A stretch of DNA of 64,000 bases from Shimia gijangensis (GCF_900142085.1 NZ_FQZQ01000019.1:1-64000), one strand, 5' to 3'; shown: positions 20,792 through 30,486, counted from the stretch's first letter. Made by a program: numbers and translations. Notes: generated from the letters alone by a model not told the origin.

Positions 20792-22624
20792 GTGCAAACA
20801 ATGACTGTCATAGAAGCCTATGGTCTAGCTTGGCGCTTGCGCAGGTCGTTTTTCATCTCTCATTTGGTCTTCAATCTTTTGTTGACCGCTTTCGTGGCGC
20901 CATTCATGGCTGGGGTCATGCGATTGGTTCTGGCGCTGTCGGGGCAGCCAGCTCTGTCAGATTTCGACATTGCCTACTTTGTTTTTTCACCCGTCGGATT
21001 TGTGGCATTGCTGCTGGTTCTTGGGTTGTTTCTGACGCTTTATGTGCTCAACGCCGCGTTCATGATGGCCATCGCGCTGCGCAACAAAACGACAGGCGAA
21101 CACGGATTTGCAGATGGGTTTGTCTCGGTTTTACCAAGAGTGCCCGCGATTGTTCAGTTCGCAGTGTTTTTTACCTTGCGGGTTATGGCCATTCTGTTGC
21201 CCTTTGTGACTGTGTCGGGCGGGTTATTCTGGGTGTTTCTAACCAGTTATGACATCAATTATTACCTACAGAACAAGCCGCCTGAGTTTTTGATCGTGGG
21301 CTCTGTGATTGTGTGTCTTCTTGCTTTTGCCGCAGTCCTTTTGTTGCGCCACCTGTTGTCGTGGGCGCTGGCCCTGCCGATGGTCATTTTCGCAAATATG
21401 TCCCCTCAAAACAGTTTTGGGGCAAGCAAAGCGGCCATGCTTGGTCGCCGGATGTCGTTACTGAAAAAGATTCTGACTTGGGGCATTGGGTCTGGCATTG
21501 CCTTGGCGGTTCTGTTCGGGGCGTTTGGCCTTGTTGCTGACAGAGTCTTGGAAGCGTTTGGAAGTGATCTCAGAGTGTTAGCTAAAGTTCTTCTGGTGTT
21601 TGCCAGCGGGTGGGCCTTGTTGAATTTGGCAGCAACGTCTTTGACAACTGGCGCACTGGCCGTTCTTTTGATCGACAAAGCCGGTTGGCCGGACAGGAAG
21701 GTGCGGGCCCCGTCAACGACTGCATTGCGGCGTGTACGGCTAAGCATTGGGATCGCGGCATTGGTTGGTTTCGTTTCCGGTGGTCTGGCTTTGATTGATT
21801 TTGCCCGCATGAAAGTGCCCGATCAGGTTGAGGTGATTGCACATCGTGGTGCCGCTGGGGTGCGCCCTGAAAACACGATGGCGTCGATTGAAAAAGCCAT
21901 TGAAGACGGTGCCGATTGGGTGGAAATAGATGTGCAGGAAACTGGGGACGGCCAAGTGATCGTCATACATGACAGTGATTTCATGAAAATCGGCGGAGAT
22001 CCGGTCAAAGTGTGGGATGCGACCATGCAGGATGTCGCGCGTATCGATATCGGAAGTTGGTTTGACCCGGTCTACGCGGATCAGCGCGCGCCGCTGTTGT
22101 CCGAGGTACTTCTGGCGGCAAAAGGACATGCCGGTGTGTTGATTGAGCTAAAGTATTACGGCCACGACGTGATGCTGGAACAAAGAGTTTCAGATATCGT
22201 GACCGCCACAGGCATGGACGCACATGTGATGTCGATGTCTCTCAAATACCCGGCCGTGCAAAAGATGAAAGCGATCCGGCCTGATTGGCCATCAGGCCTG
22301 TTGTCGTCAGCTTCTGCTGGACGGATCTGGCAGCTGGAGGCGGATTTCGTGGCTGTGAACAAGGCCTCGGCTACGCCAAGGCTAGTACGCGAAATGCGAA
22401 AAGCGGGCAAAAAGCTTTATGTCTGGACCGTGAATGAACCGCTTGAGATGTCGCACATGCTGTCGATGGGCGTAGATGGGTTAATCACGGATGAGCCCGC
22501 CATGGCACGGAACGTGATCAGTCAACGCCATGAGCTTACGACACCGGAGCGAGCGGTGCTGGCGCTGGCCAATAAAATCGGGGTTGCGCTGGACACAAAA
22601 GAGTATCGTGATGAATCTCCTTAA
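20792..22624 (+). CDS. Membrane-anchored glycerophosphodiester phosphodiesterase
   Basis: The protein has 610 residues. The N-terminal half (1-340) is a hydrophobic multi-span domain of the GPDPase-membrane type. The C-terminal half is a GDPD TIM barrel: HRGAAGVRPENT with the catalytic His, EIDVQ with acidic metal ligands, HDSDF with the second His, and LIELKYYG. It would hydrolyse glycerophosphodiesters to glycerol-3-phosphate and an alcohol. The start is taken as GTG at 20792 because GGAG lies seven bases upstream; the ATG at 20801 is too far from it. The 3' end overlaps the next gene by 14 bp, implying coupled translation. Confidence 0.88.
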   Translation: MQTMTVIEAYGLAWRLRRSFFISHLVFNLLLTAFVAPFMAGVMRLVLALSGQPALSDFDIAYFVFSPVGFVALLLVLGLFLTLYVLNAAFMMAIALRNKTTGEHGFADGFVSVLPRVPAIVQFAVFFTLRVMAILLPFVTVSGGLFWVFLTSYDINYYLQNKPPEFLIVGSVIVCLLAFAAVLLLRHLLSWALALPMVIFANMSPQNSFGASKAAMLGRRMSLLKKILTWGIGSGIALAVLFGAFGLVADRVLEAFGSDLRVLAKVLLVFASGWALLNLAATSLTTGALAVLLIDKAGWPDRKVRAPSTTALRRVRLSIGIAALVGFVSGGLALIDFARMKVPDQVEVIAHRGAAGVRPENTMASIEKAIEDGADWVEIDVQETGDGQVIVIHDSDFMKIGGDPVKVWDATMQDVARIDIGSWFDPVYADQRAPLLSEVLLAAKGHAGVLIELKYYGHDVMLEQRVSDIVTATGMDAHVMSMSLKYPAVQKMKAIRPDWPSGLLSSASAGRIWQLEADFVAVNKASATPRLVREMRKAGKKLYVWTVNEPLEMSHMLSMGVDGLITDEPAMARNVISQRHELTTPERAVLALANKIGVALDTKEYRDESP

Positions 22625-23174
22625 ATTTGTGATTTTGAGCGTAGCCACTGCCGCACCGCTTGCTGCGCAGCAATCGTCTGACGGGTTCTCAAAGCGGGTC
22701 GAACTGATGGCGCATCAGCGTCTTGAACGACTTAGGATGATGCCCGAAACCGAACTCGCCCCGTTCACCACAGATGGCTGTTCGGGTGGGATGTCGGCAA
22801 CATGGGATATGGTTGCGCGGTTGTTTCCAGAATTCGCAGAAATGCATATGGAAACCCCACCATGGGAAAGCTGCTGCATCGTGCATGACCGGGCCTATCA
22901 TTTGGGAGGAGAGATTTCCGTGCCTGAGGCCAGTTTTGACGCGCGCCTCAAGGCTGATGAAGACTTGCGATCTTGTGTCAAATCCACGTCGGAAACCCGT
23001 CGAGACCAGTTGAAATCACAATATGGCATTAGTGATGTGCGGATTGATCAGGCCTATGATTTGATTGCGGCCAGCATGTTTGATGCAGTGCGCGTCGGGG
23101 GTGGGCCCTGTTCGGGGCTGACATGGCGTTGGGGATATGGTTGGCCGCAATGCGGGATCTTCGCCGACTGGTAG
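22611..23174 (+). CDS. Secreted protein with phospholipase-A2-like CCxxHD motif
   Basis: This 187-residue protein begins with a signal peptide (about 1-20, ending LAAQQ). The core contains DGCSGG (residues 55-60) and PPWESCCIVHDRAYHLGG with Cys88-Cys89, His92 and Asp93. The CCxxHDxxY arrangement is the catalytic signature of secreted phospholipase A2 enzymes, and the earlier DGCSGG could act as a calcium-loop equivalent. Six or more cysteines suggest disulfides. Overlap with the phosphodiesterase gene links it to phospholipid breakdown. The family itself is not one I recognise by name, and the lipase activity is inference. Confidence 0.6.
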   Translation: MNLLKFVILSVATAAPLAAQQSSDGFSKRVELMAHQRLERLRMMPETELAPFTTDGCSGGMSATWDMVARLFPEFAEMHMETPPWESCCIVHDRAYHLGGEISVPEASFDARLKADEDLRSCVKSTSETRRDQLKSQYGISDVRIDQAYDLIAASMFDAVRVGGGPCSGLTWRWGYGWPQCGIFADW

Positions 23175-23175
23175 A

Positions 23176-23766
23176 TCAGTTTGCCGCAAACCATTTGGCA
23201 ATGCGATCTTTCAAAAAGGTCCAGACGGCGGGCGCGCCTTTTTCAACTTTCCAGCCAACTCGATCTTCAAGCTGTTGTCGGGTGACATTGTATTCCGGCC
23301 ACGTACCACCGCCGGTTTCCAGATTGCAAATCACAGGCTGAACCCGGTCTACGGATTTTGCAAAAACCGCGTCGTCGCTTTCTGCGGCTTCAAATTCGTC
23401 CCACAAAATCCGAAACTCCCGGGCCTGATCATCCGGTAACAGGCCAAAGATGCGATCCGCAGCAGCGGCTTCGGCCGCTTGTGTTTCGGTGCTACCATGA
23501 GCATCACCGCCCTGCGAATGAATGGGGACATCGCCGACATCAATCTCAACCAGATCATGGATCAGCAACATTCGGATGACGCGATTGATGTTGACGGGCC
23601 GGTTGGCGTGTTCGGCCAACACCATCGCATACAGTGCGATATGCCAGCTGTGTTCACCGGAATTCTCGCGCCGGGTGGCATCGAGAATTTTGGTGGCCCG
23701 GAGGACGGTTTTCAGGCGGTCCGCCTCGTTCAGAAATGCGATCTGGGAGGTGAGGCGGTCCGTCAT
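23176..23766 (-). CDS. HD-domain phosphohydrolase (YfbR/HDDC2-like)
   Basis: The protein has 196 residues. The metal site is visible in order: GEHSWHIALYAM (His), LLIHDLVEIDVGD (His-Asp) and a later Asp in FAKSVDRVQPVI. This pattern fits HD hydrolases such as 5'-deoxynucleotidase YfbR and HDDC2, acting on nucleoside monophosphates. It converges tail to tail with the PLA2-like gene with one base between stop codons. It follows the two smaller genes upstream with 1-3 bp gaps, so the three form one minus-strand operon. Confidence 0.82.
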   Translation of the reverse strand: MTDRLTSQIAFLNEADRLKTVLRATKILDATRRENSGEHSWHIALYAMVLAEHANRPVNINRVIRMLLIHDLVEIDVGDVPIHSQGGDAHGSTETQAAEAAAADRIFGLLPDDQAREFRILWDEFEAAESDDAVFAKSVDRVQPVICNLETGGGTWPEYNVTRQQLEDRVGWKVEKGAPAVWTFLKDRIAKWFAAN

Positions 23767-23767
23767 A

Positions 23768-23995
23768 TTACTTCAGTGCATAGCCTGCGGCTTTGAGCTT
23801 CGCGGTAAGCTGAGTGCGGGCGCGCTCTTCGGCGGCGTAGACACGCACGGCCGTCATGAACGCCTCGTGCATGGTGTTTGACGACGCCTCAAGCGTTTCT
23901 GCGATCTCTTGTACTAATTGCTCATCACCCATGGCGTCCTTGGCTTTCAGCACGTCCAACGCGAGTTTTTGAGCAAGATCGTCGAAATAAGCCAT
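23768..23995 (-). CDS. Small hypothetical protein
   Basis: This 75-residue, mostly helical, soluble protein has charged Ala/Glu-rich helices (AETLEASSNTMHEAF, AAEERARTQLTAKLKAAG). No family recognised. It is tightly packed between the alpha/beta hydrolase and HD genes on the same strand with 1-3 bp spacers, which supports it being a real gene. Confidence 0.7.
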   Translation of the reverse strand: MAYFDDLAQKLALDVLKAKDAMGDEQLVQEIAETLEASSNTMHEAFMTAVRVYAAEERARTQLTAKLKAAGYALK

Positions 23996-23998
23996 GGA

Positions 23999-24655
23999 TT
24001 AACGCGTATTTTCGGTCAGGCGGCGTTTCACATAATCGCTGACATTGCCAACCATCGTGTCCATATGCTCTTCGGTTTCAAAGAAGTGCCCCGAACCTTC
24101 GATCTCTTGATGGGTGATCGTGATACCTTTTTGCTCGTGCAACTTGTTGACCAACCCGTGCGTGTCAGCAGGAGGCGCTACACGGTCAGCCGTGCCATTG
24201 ATAATCAGGCCAGACGACGGGCAGGGTGCCAGGAACGAGAAATCGTACATGTTTGCGGGCGGTGCTACCGAGATAAAACCAGTGATTTCCGGACGGCGCA
24301 TCAAAAGCTGCATGCCGATCCAGGCGCCAAACGAGAAACCCGCAACCCAGCAATGCTTGGAATTGTTGTTCATCGACTGCAGGTAATCCAGCGCCGATGC
24401 GGCATCTGACAATTCGCCAACGCCTTGATCGTATTCCCCCTGGCTGCGGCCAACACCACGGAAGTTAAACCGCAAAACGGTGAACCCCATGTTGTAGAAA
24501 GCATAGTGGAGGTTATAGACCACTTTGTTGTTCATTGTGCCGCCAAATTGCGGGTGCGGGTGAAGCACGATCGCAATGGGGGCGTCTTTTTCTTTTTGCG
24601 GGTGGTAGCGGCCTTCAAGGCGGCCTTCGGGTCCGGCGAAAATGACCTCGGGCAT
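23999..24655 (-). CDS. Alpha/beta hydrolase (dienelactone-hydrolase-like)
   Basis: This 218-residue single-domain hydrolase has LHPHPQFGGTMNNKVV near the oxyanion region, FNFRGVGRSQGEYDQG, the nucleophile elbow AGFSFGAWIG (Ser in GFSFG), an Asp candidate in INGTADRVAPP and the His in GSGHFFE. The subfamily with the HPHPxxGG motif is widespread in alphaproteobacteria and uncharacterised. It is the first gene of a three-gene minus operon and is divergent from iscR. Confidence 0.85.
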   Translation of the reverse strand: MPEVIFAGPEGRLEGRYHPQKEKDAPIAIVLHPHPQFGGTMNNKVVYNLHYAFYNMGFTVLRFNFRGVGRSQGEYDQGVGELSDAASALDYLQSMNNNSKHCWVAGFSFGAWIGMQLLMRRPEITGFISVAPPANMYDFSFLAPCPSSGLIINGTADRVAPPADTHGLVNKLHEQKGITITHQEIEGSGHFFETEEHMDTMVGNVSDYVKRRLTENTR

Positions 24656-24692
24656 ATGATTCCTGTCTCATGCGGGGGTGCCGATGTAATTC

Positions 24693-24730
24693 TTGACGAA
24701 TTTACTTGGGCACCTTAGAACGGTTCTAAG
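24693..24730 (+). promoter_or_regulatory. iscR promoter with palindromic operator
   Basis: TTGACG (24693-24698) and TAGAAC (24716-24721) are spaced by exactly 17 bp and point toward iscR. The -10 lies inside a perfect inverted repeat, CTTAGAAC-G-GTTCTAAG (24714-24730). A repressor bound there would block RNA polymerase. The likely ligand is the adjacent IscR (autoregulation). Confidence 0.6.
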
Positions 24731-24812
24731 ATTTGTCCGGCAGATGCCGGAAGCGCTGCAAGCGATTTAGGCGTTTTAGCGTGTAAGGTCAATCAATTGC
24801 TGGGGGCATGTT

Positions 24813-25274
24813 GTGAAACTCTCGACCAAAGGGCGTTATGCCGTCGTGGCATTGACCGATATTGCATTGCAGGACCCCGATAAGCTGGTGACGCTTTCGG
24901 AGATTTCTGGGCGGCAGGACATCTCGCTGCCTTATCTGGAACAGCTTTTTGTCAAGCTGCGTCGGGCAGGGCTTGTTGAGTCCGTGCGCGGTCCGGGTGG
25001 TGGGTATCGCTTGGCACGCGCAACGTCAGAAATTCGGGTTGTGGATGTATTGGCTGCGGTGGATGAAACCGTTTCGGCATTACATACAGGGGCAGGGGCG
25101 ACCGGTGGCTCATCCGGGTCGCGCGCTCAGTCTTTGTCTAACCGCCTGTGGGAAGGCCTGTCAGCGCAAGTTTATGTGTTTTTGCACCAGACACGGCTGT
25201 CAGATGTTGTTGAAAATGAACTGGCACCTTGTCCCGCGATCCCCGGCATTTTTGCGGTGGTGGATGCAGAATGA
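24813..25274 (+). CDS. iscR: Rrf2-family iron-sulfur regulator IscR (single-cysteine type)
   Basis: This 153-residue winged-helix regulator begins KLSTKGRYAVVALTDIAL and has the recognition region SLPYLEQLFVKLRRAGLVES with the wing VRGPGGGYRLA. It heads the suf operon. In E. coli IscR three cysteines bind the cluster; here that segment (about residues 90-110, GAGATGGSSGSRAQS) has none. The only Cys is in ELAPCPAIPG. A one-cysteine IscR is known from Rhodobacter, so cluster or iron sensing must use other ligands. It starts at GTG, and its end overlaps the next ATG by four bases. Confidence 0.9.
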   Translation: MKLSTKGRYAVVALTDIALQDPDKLVTLSEISGRQDISLPYLEQLFVKLRRAGLVESVRGPGGGYRLARATSEIRVVDVLAAVDETVSALHTGAGATGGSSGSRAQSLSNRLWEGLSAQVYVFLHQTRLSDVVENELAPCPAIPGIFAVVDAE

Positions 25275-26317
25275 AGCCACGGGTCTATCTGGACTATAAC
25301 GCAACTGCTCCGCTGCGCTTTGAGGCGCGCGAAGCGATGATTTCTGCCATGGATGTGGTCGGCAATCCGTCCAGTGTGCATGCAGAAGGTCGTACAGCCA
25401 AAGGGTTGTTGGAGCGCGCACGCGGTGAACTGGCGACTGCCCTTGGGGCGGATGGCGCGGATATCGTGTTCACATCGGGGGCGACAGAGGCGGCCTCTCT
25501 GGCGTTAGCTGGTCGCGGGTTTCATGGCGGAGACATCGAACATGATGCAGTTGCGGCTTGGGTGCAGGTGGATTTGCCCGTGAGTCGCAATGGTCAAGTT
25601 TCGGTCAGCGATCCGGCGAAAAGCACGTTGCAATTGGCCAACTCTGAGACCGGCATTGTACAAGACCTGCCTGATGGTCTCGCGGTGAGCGATATGACGC
25701 AGGCCTTTGGCAAGCTGCCTGTTGCCTTCAACTGGTCCGGCGCAACGCTGGCCTTGTCATCGGCTCATAAACTGGGTGGCCCCAAGGGCATAGGCGCGTT
25801 GATCGTCAAGCGTGGCACGGATGTTGCGGCCCAAATGCTCGGTGGCGGACAGGAAATGGGTCGGCGTGCCGGCACGGAAAATGTGATTGGCGCTGCGGGA
25901 TATGCCGCGGCGGCCACGGCAGCGATGCGTGATTTGACCGATGGTGTGTGGGATCGGGTTGCAAATCTGCGCGATTTGCTGGAAGAGACCCTTGCTGCCG
26001 AAGCAAAGGGTACTATTTTTGTCGGGAAAGGCGCAAAACGCCTGCCTAACACGCTTTGTCTGGCCACTGCTGGCTGGAAGGGTGAGACGCAAGTGATGCA
26101 GATGGACCTGGCCGGATACGCCATTTCGGCAGGGTCCGCTTGTTCTTCGGGAAAGGTGCGCGCCAGCCGTGTGCTTAAGGCGATGGGATACGAAGATGAA
26201 GTCGCCGCAGGGGCGATCCGGGTCTCAATGGGACCAGAGACAACAGAACAAGACGTGATGGGTTTTGCCGAGGCGTGGCTGACCCAACTCGGGAAACACC
26301 GCGCTCGCGCGGCTTGA
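25271..26317 (+). CDS. Cysteine desulfurase (IscS/NifS class I)
   Basis: This PLP enzyme releases sulfur from L-cysteine for Fe-S assembly. The 348 residues are somewhat short for the family (380-400), with a compact middle. Landmarks: [22 protein letters not shown], the PLP lysine in [25 protein letters not shown], and the persulfide Cys in [12 protein letters not shown]. It overlaps iscR by ATGA. With sufS at the operon end, this makes two desulfurases in one operon, of class I and class II. Confidence 0.92.
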   Translation: MKPRVYLDYNATAPLRFEAREAMISAMDVVGNPSSVHAEGRTAKGLLERARGELATALGADGADIVFTSGATEAASLALAGRGFHGGDIEHDAVAAWVQVDLPVSRNGQVSVSDPAKSTLQLANSETGIVQDLPDGLAVSDMTQAFGKLPVAFNWSGATLALSSAHKLGGPKGIGALIVKRGTDVAAQMLGGGQEMGRRAGTENVIGAAGYAAAATAAMRDLTDGVWDRVANLRDLLEETLAAEAKGTIFVGKGAKRLPNTLCLATAGWKGETQVMQMDLAGYAISAGSACSSGKVRASRVLKAMGYEDEVAAGAIRVSMGPETTEQDVMGFAEAWLTQLGKHRARAA

Positions 26318-26337
26318 GCGAACAACAGGAGAAGATC

Positions 26338-27861
26338 ATGGCCATTTTGGACCAGACAGACGTGAAAGAAGGCGTTGATCAGGAAACGGTCGATGCGGTT
26401 CGTGAAGTCGGCGAAAAATACAAATACGGCTGGGAAACCGAGATCGAAATGGAATATGCCCCCAAGGGGCTGACCGAGGATATTGTACGCCTGATCTCTG
26501 ACAAAAACGAAGAGCCCGAATGGATGACCGAATGGCGTCTTGAGGCTTTTGCGCGCTGGCAACAGCTCAAGGAACCAGACTGGGCGATGCTGGATTACCC
26601 TGAGGTCGATTTTCAGGATCAGTATTACTATGCCCGTCCCAAGAGCATGGAAAAGAAACCTGAGTCATTGGATGATGTCGATCCGAAGCTTTTGGCTACC
26701 TACGAAAAGCTTGGCATTCCCCTGAAGGAACAGATGATTTTGGCAGGTGTTGAAGGTGCTGACGCGACTCCGGCTGAGGGGCGCAAAGTTGCTGTAGATG
26801 CGGTTTTTGATTCTGTTTCTGTGGGCACTACGTTTCAGAAGGAGCTGAGACAGGCGGGTGTGATTTTCTGCTCGATTTCCGAGGCCATTCGTGAACACCC
26901 CGAACTGGTTAAGAAATACCTTGGCTCGGTTGTGCCTGTTTCGGACAATTTCTATGCTACATTGAACAGTGCAGTCTTTTCTGATGGGTCATTTGTCTAC
27001 ATTCCGCCGGGCGTTCGTTGCCCGATGGAGCTATCGACCTATTTCCGGATTAATGCCGAAAACACAGGCCAGTTCGAACGCACCCTGATTATTGCCGACA
27101 AAGGCTCCTACGTGAGCTACCTTGAGGGCTGCACCGCGCCCCAACGCGATGTCTCGCAATTGCACGCCGCTGTGGTCGAGATTGTCCTGCTGGAAGACGC
27201 CGAAGTCAAATACTCTACCGTTCAGAACTGGTATCCCGGTGATGAAAACGGCAAGGGCGGCATCTATAATTTTGTCACCAAACGCGCCGATTGCCGTGGC
27301 GACCGGTCCAAAGTTATGTGGACGCAAGTCGAAACCGGATCGGCAGTTACCTGGAAGTACCCATCCTGCATCCTGCGCGGCGACGACAGTCAGGGCGAGT
27401 TCTACTCAATCGCCATCACCAACAATCATCAGCAGGCTGACACCGGCACCAAGATGATCCACTTGGGCAAGAACACCAAGTCGCGCATCGTGTCCAAAGG
27501 TATCTCGGCAGGCTTTGCCCAGAATACGTATCGCGGGCTGGTGTCGATGCACCCCAAGGCCAAGAATGGTCGGAATTATACGCAATGTGACTCGCTTTTG
27601 ATTGGCGATAAATGTGGCGCACACACGGTGCCTTATATCGAGGTACGCAACAATTCTGCGCGGGTCGAACACGAAGCAACGACGTCCAAAGTCGATGATG
27701 AGCAAATGTTCTACTGTCGCCAGCGCGGCATGGATGAAGAGGCCGCCGTGGCGCTGATCGTGAACGGGTTTGCCAAAGAGGTGCTGCAGGCCTTGCCGAT
27801 GGAATTCGCCATGGAAGCGCAACAGCTTGTGGCGATTTCACTGGAGGGATCCGTTGGCTGA
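26338..27861 (+). CDS. sufB: Fe-S cluster assembly scaffold SufB
   Basis: The 507-residue scaffold subunit works with SufC and SufD. Typical blocks are [49 protein letters not shown] and [24 protein letters not shown], with conserved Cys. The start ATG at 26338 follows CAGGAGA. It lies 20 bp downstream of the desulfurase gene, and its stop region is overlapped by the next small gene. Confidence 0.97.
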   Translation: MAILDQTDVKEGVDQETVDAVREVGEKYKYGWETEIEMEYAPKGLTEDIVRLISDKNEEPEWMTEWRLEAFARWQQLKEPDWAMLDYPEVDFQDQYYYARPKSMEKKPESLDDVDPKLLATYEKLGIPLKEQMILAGVEGADATPAEGRKVAVDAVFDSVSVGTTFQKELRQAGVIFCSISEAIREHPELVKKYLGSVVPVSDNFYATLNSAVFSDGSFVYIPPGVRCPMELSTYFRINAENTGQFERTLIIADKGSYVSYLEGCTAPQRDVSQLHAAVVEIVLLEDAEVKYSTVQNWYPGDENGKGGIYNFVTKRADCRGDRSKVMWTQVETGSAVTWKYPSCILRGDDSQGEFYSIAITNNHQQADTGTKMIHLGKNTKSRIVSKGISAGFAQNTYRGLVSMHPKAKNGRNYTQCDSLLIGDKCGAHTVPYIEVRNNSARVEHEATTSKVDDEQMFYCRQRGMDEEAAVALIVNGFAKEVLQALPMEFAMEAQQLVAISLEGSVG

Positions 27862-28081
27862 TCAACACACAAAACCACTGTCAGTGAAGATCGAAAGCTG
27901 GCTACCTTACGCTTTGCCCGTCCTCGGCGGCACGATCGGCGTGGCTTATGTCAACATGGTACCAACCGCCTTTTTGAATCCGGTTGCAGGCATTGTATTG
28001 GGTGCAGTCGCTGGGCGCATTGCGGCGTTCTTCATTGTCAAAGCAATGCGCAAATCGCGCCGCAAATCCGGGGGGCAATAA
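27854..28081 (+). CDS. Small membrane protein in the suf operon
   Basis: This 75-residue protein has two hydrophobic segments ([20 protein letters not shown] and [20 protein letters not shown]) and a basic tail RKSRRKSGG. The frame has no suitable ATG. A TTG at 27854 sits six bases after GGAGG inside the end of sufB, which gives an 8-bp overlap and decides the start. No family recognised; its place between sufB and the YbjQ gene with tight spacing argues it is real. Confidence 0.7.
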   Translation: MADQHTKPLSVKIESWLPYALPVLGGTIGVAYVNMVPTAFLNPVAGIVLGAVAGRIAAFFIVKAMRKSRRKSGGQ

Positions 28082-28083
28082 CT

Positions 28084-28398
28084 ATGATCATCACAACCAC
28101 GCCATCCGTTGAGGGCCGCAAAATCATTGAATACAAAGGTATCGTAGTAGGCGAAGCCATTATGGGCGCCAATGTGGTGCGTGATGTGTTCGCGTCAATC
28201 ACCGATATCGTCGGGGGCCGGTCGGGCGCTTATGAAAGCAAATTACAGGACGCACGCGACACGGCACTGCGCGAATTAGAAGACCGCGCCAACGCCGTTG
28301 GGGCGGACGCCGTTGTGGGTGTCGATCTGGATTATGAAGTTGTGGGCGGTTCGATGTTGATGGTTTCGGCCAGCGGCACAGCCGTCATATTGGGCTAG
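28084..28398 (+). CDS. YbjQ/UPF0145 family protein
   Basis: This 104-residue protein is recognised by [21 protein letters not shown], the alternating helix [28 protein letters not shown] and the Gly-rich end [14 protein letters not shown]. YbjQ proteins form pentamers; a heavy-metal-binding role has been proposed but function is unknown. It starts two bases after the small membrane protein gene. A 46-bp gap with an A-rich GGAAGAAAA site precedes sufC. Confidence 0.85.
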   Translation: MIITTTPSVEGRKIIEYKGIVVGEAIMGANVVRDVFASITDIVGGRSGAYESKLQDARDTALRELEDRANAVGADAVVGVDLDYEVVGGSMLMVSASGTAVILG

Positions 28399-28444
28399 GG
28401 ACCCGGGCAGCCAAGGTTGTCTGTGGATACGCGAAGGAAGAAAA

Positions 28445-29200
28445 ATGCTGGAAATCAAAGACCTGAAGGTCAAACTTGAAGAAGAAAATAAGCAGATCCT
28501 CAAAGGTGTGAACCTAAAGGTTGAGCCGGGCACAGTACATGCCATCATGGGTCCGAATGGATCGGGCAAATCGACCTTGTCGTATGTGCTGTCTGGCCGT
28601 GGTGGGTATGAAGTCACTGACGGCTCGGCGACACTCGAAGGAAATGATCTGTTGGAGCTTGAAGCGGAAGACCGCGCTGCGGCGGGTCTTTTCCTTGCTT
28701 TCCAGTATCCGGTGGAGATTCCGGGCGTGGGCAACATGACGTTCCTGCGCACCGCAGTAAACGCACAGCGCAAAGCACGCGGCGAAGACGAAATGAGCGC
28801 GGCTGAATTTCTGAAAGTGGTGCGCGCCAAGGCCAAAACCCTGAAGATTGACGCGGATATGTTGAAACGCCCGGTGAACGTGGGTTTTTCGGGCGGTGAG
28901 AAAAAGCGTAATGAAATCCTGCAGATGGCCATGCTTGAGCCTAAGATGTGCATCCTGGACGAAACAGATTCCGGTCTGGATGTGGATGCGATGAAGCTGG
29001 TGTCCGAGGGCGTGAATGCGCTGCGTGACGAAAATCGTGGTTTTCTGGTAATCACTCACTATCAACGTCTGTTGGATCACATCAAACCGGATGTGGTGCA
29101 CATTATGGCCGATGGCCGCATCATCAAATCTGGTGGTCCGGAACTGGCGCTTGAGGTTGAAAACAACGGCTATGCTGACATTCTGGCGGAGATGGCCTGA
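28445..29200 (+). CDS. sufC: Fe-S assembly ATPase SufC
   Basis: This 251-residue ABC-type ATPase of the SufBCD complex has Walker A GPNGSGKST, Q-loop FLAFQYPVEIPG, signature FSGGEKKRNEILQMA, Walker B MCILDETDSGLD and H-loop VITHYQRLL. The SufC-specific Lys-Arg-Asn after the signature is present. Its TGA overlaps the sufD ATG by one base. Confidence 0.97.
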   Translation: MLEIKDLKVKLEEENKQILKGVNLKVEPGTVHAIMGPNGSGKSTLSYVLSGRGGYEVTDGSATLEGNDLLELEAEDRAAAGLFLAFQYPVEIPGVGNMTFLRTAVNAQRKARGEDEMSAAEFLKVVRAKAKTLKIDADMLKRPVNVGFSGGEKKRNEILQMAMLEPKMCILDETDSGLDVDAMKLVSEGVNALRDENRGFLVITHYQRLLDHIKPDVVHIMADGRIIKSGGPELALEVENNGYADILAEMA

Positions 29201-30486
29201 TGGCTTTGGATGACCGCAAACTGTCCGCCACCGAGGAGCGTCTCGCGGCGATGACCATGCCAGAGGTTGGATGCACTGCTGATGCCCGACAGGCCGCTTT
29301 GGCACGTGTTCGGGCCATGGGGCTTCCGGGGCGCCGTGATGAGTATTGGAAATACACGCGGCCTGATACTTTGGTGCAGCCAAAGGCGCTTCCGGCTGCA
29401 GTATTTGATGGCGATGAAACGCCGCTGTTCGATGCGATTGATCGTTTGAAAATCGTCTTTGTGGACGGTGTTTATAACGCTGGGCTTTCGGATGAACTCG
29501 AATTGGAAGGCGTTCAGATCGATCGCCTTGAGGATATTTGCTGTCAGAAAAATCACTGGGCAGAAGACCTTTACGGTACGTTGGAAACAAACGGCCAAAG
29601 CCCGGTCGAACGCCCTCTGGCGGCCCTGAATACGGCATTTGCTGGCGATGGAGTGGCCATCCGGGTGACGGGTAAGCCGTCGAAACCGATCAGCCTGATC
29701 TATATTCATGACGCCGAAGATTCAGATGTGTTTCTGCATCACGTTGTGCGAGTCGAAAACGGGGCCGAGGCCACCATCCTGGAAAACGGACCGGCGGCTG
29801 CTCGATTTAATAAGTGTATGGAAATCGACATCGCAGATCGCGGAGCGCTGCATCACGTGCGTGCGCAAGGCCGGGATCACGAGCGCCGTGCCGCGACTCA
29901 TATGTTTGCGCGTCTGGGGCAGGAGAGCGTGTTCAAGACCTTTACGCTGACGGCCAATGGCGTGATGACACGTAACGAAGTGGTTCTGGAACTCACCGGT
30001 GATGATGCTATTGCACACGTCGCCGGAGCTGCTTTGGGTGATGGTGACTTTCACCATGACGACACAGTGTTTATCACTCATGAAGGCGTCAATTGCGAAA
30101 GCCGCCAAGTGTTTAAGAAAGTGTTGTGCAACGGCGCAACCGGCGTATTTCAGGGCAAAATTCTGGTCAAGCAATCAGCGCAGAAAACCGATGGTTATCA
30201 GATCAGCCAATCGCTTCTTCTGGACGACGACAGTCAGTTCTATGCCAAGCCTGAGCTTGAGATTTATGCAGATGATGTAGCTTGTTCGCATGGCTCAACC
30301 TCTGGCGCGATTGACGAAGATGCGCTGTTTTATCTGCGTGCGCGCGGCGTGCCACATGGCACCGCAACGGACCTTCTGACGTTGGCTTTTCTAGCAGAAG
30401 CGGTGGAAGAAATCGAAGACGAGGCACTTGCCGACGACATTCTGACTCGGCTTGAGGGTTGGTTGACCCGCAGGCGCCACGGCTGA
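29200..30486 (+). CDS. sufD: Fe-S assembly protein SufD
   Basis: This 428-residue partner of SufB and SufC in the scaffold complex has a poorly conserved N-terminus including GLPGRRDEYWKYTRP. The beta-helix core carries FQGKILVKQSAQKTDGYQISQSLLLDDDSQFYAKPELEIYADDVACSHGST and ends with FYLRARGVP. It overlaps sufC by one base and the next gene by one base. Confidence 0.95.
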   Translation: MALDDRKLSATEERLAAMTMPEVGCTADARQAALARVRAMGLPGRRDEYWKYTRPDTLVQPKALPAAVFDGDETPLFDAIDRLKIVFVDGVYNAGLSDELELEGVQIDRLEDICCQKNHWAEDLYGTLETNGQSPVERPLAALNTAFAGDGVAIRVTGKPSKPISLIYIHDAEDSDVFLHHVVRVENGAEATILENGPAAARFNKCMEIDIADRGALHHVRAQGRDHERRAATHMFARLGQESVFKTFTLTANGVMTRNEVVLELTGDDAIAHVAGAALGDGDFHHDDTVFITHEGVNCESRQVFKKVLCNGATGVFQGKILVKQSAQKTDGYQISQSLLLDDDSQFYAKPELEIYADDVACSHGSTSGAIDEDALFYLRARGVPHGTATDLLTLAFLAEAVEEIEDEALADDILTRLEGWLTRRRHG

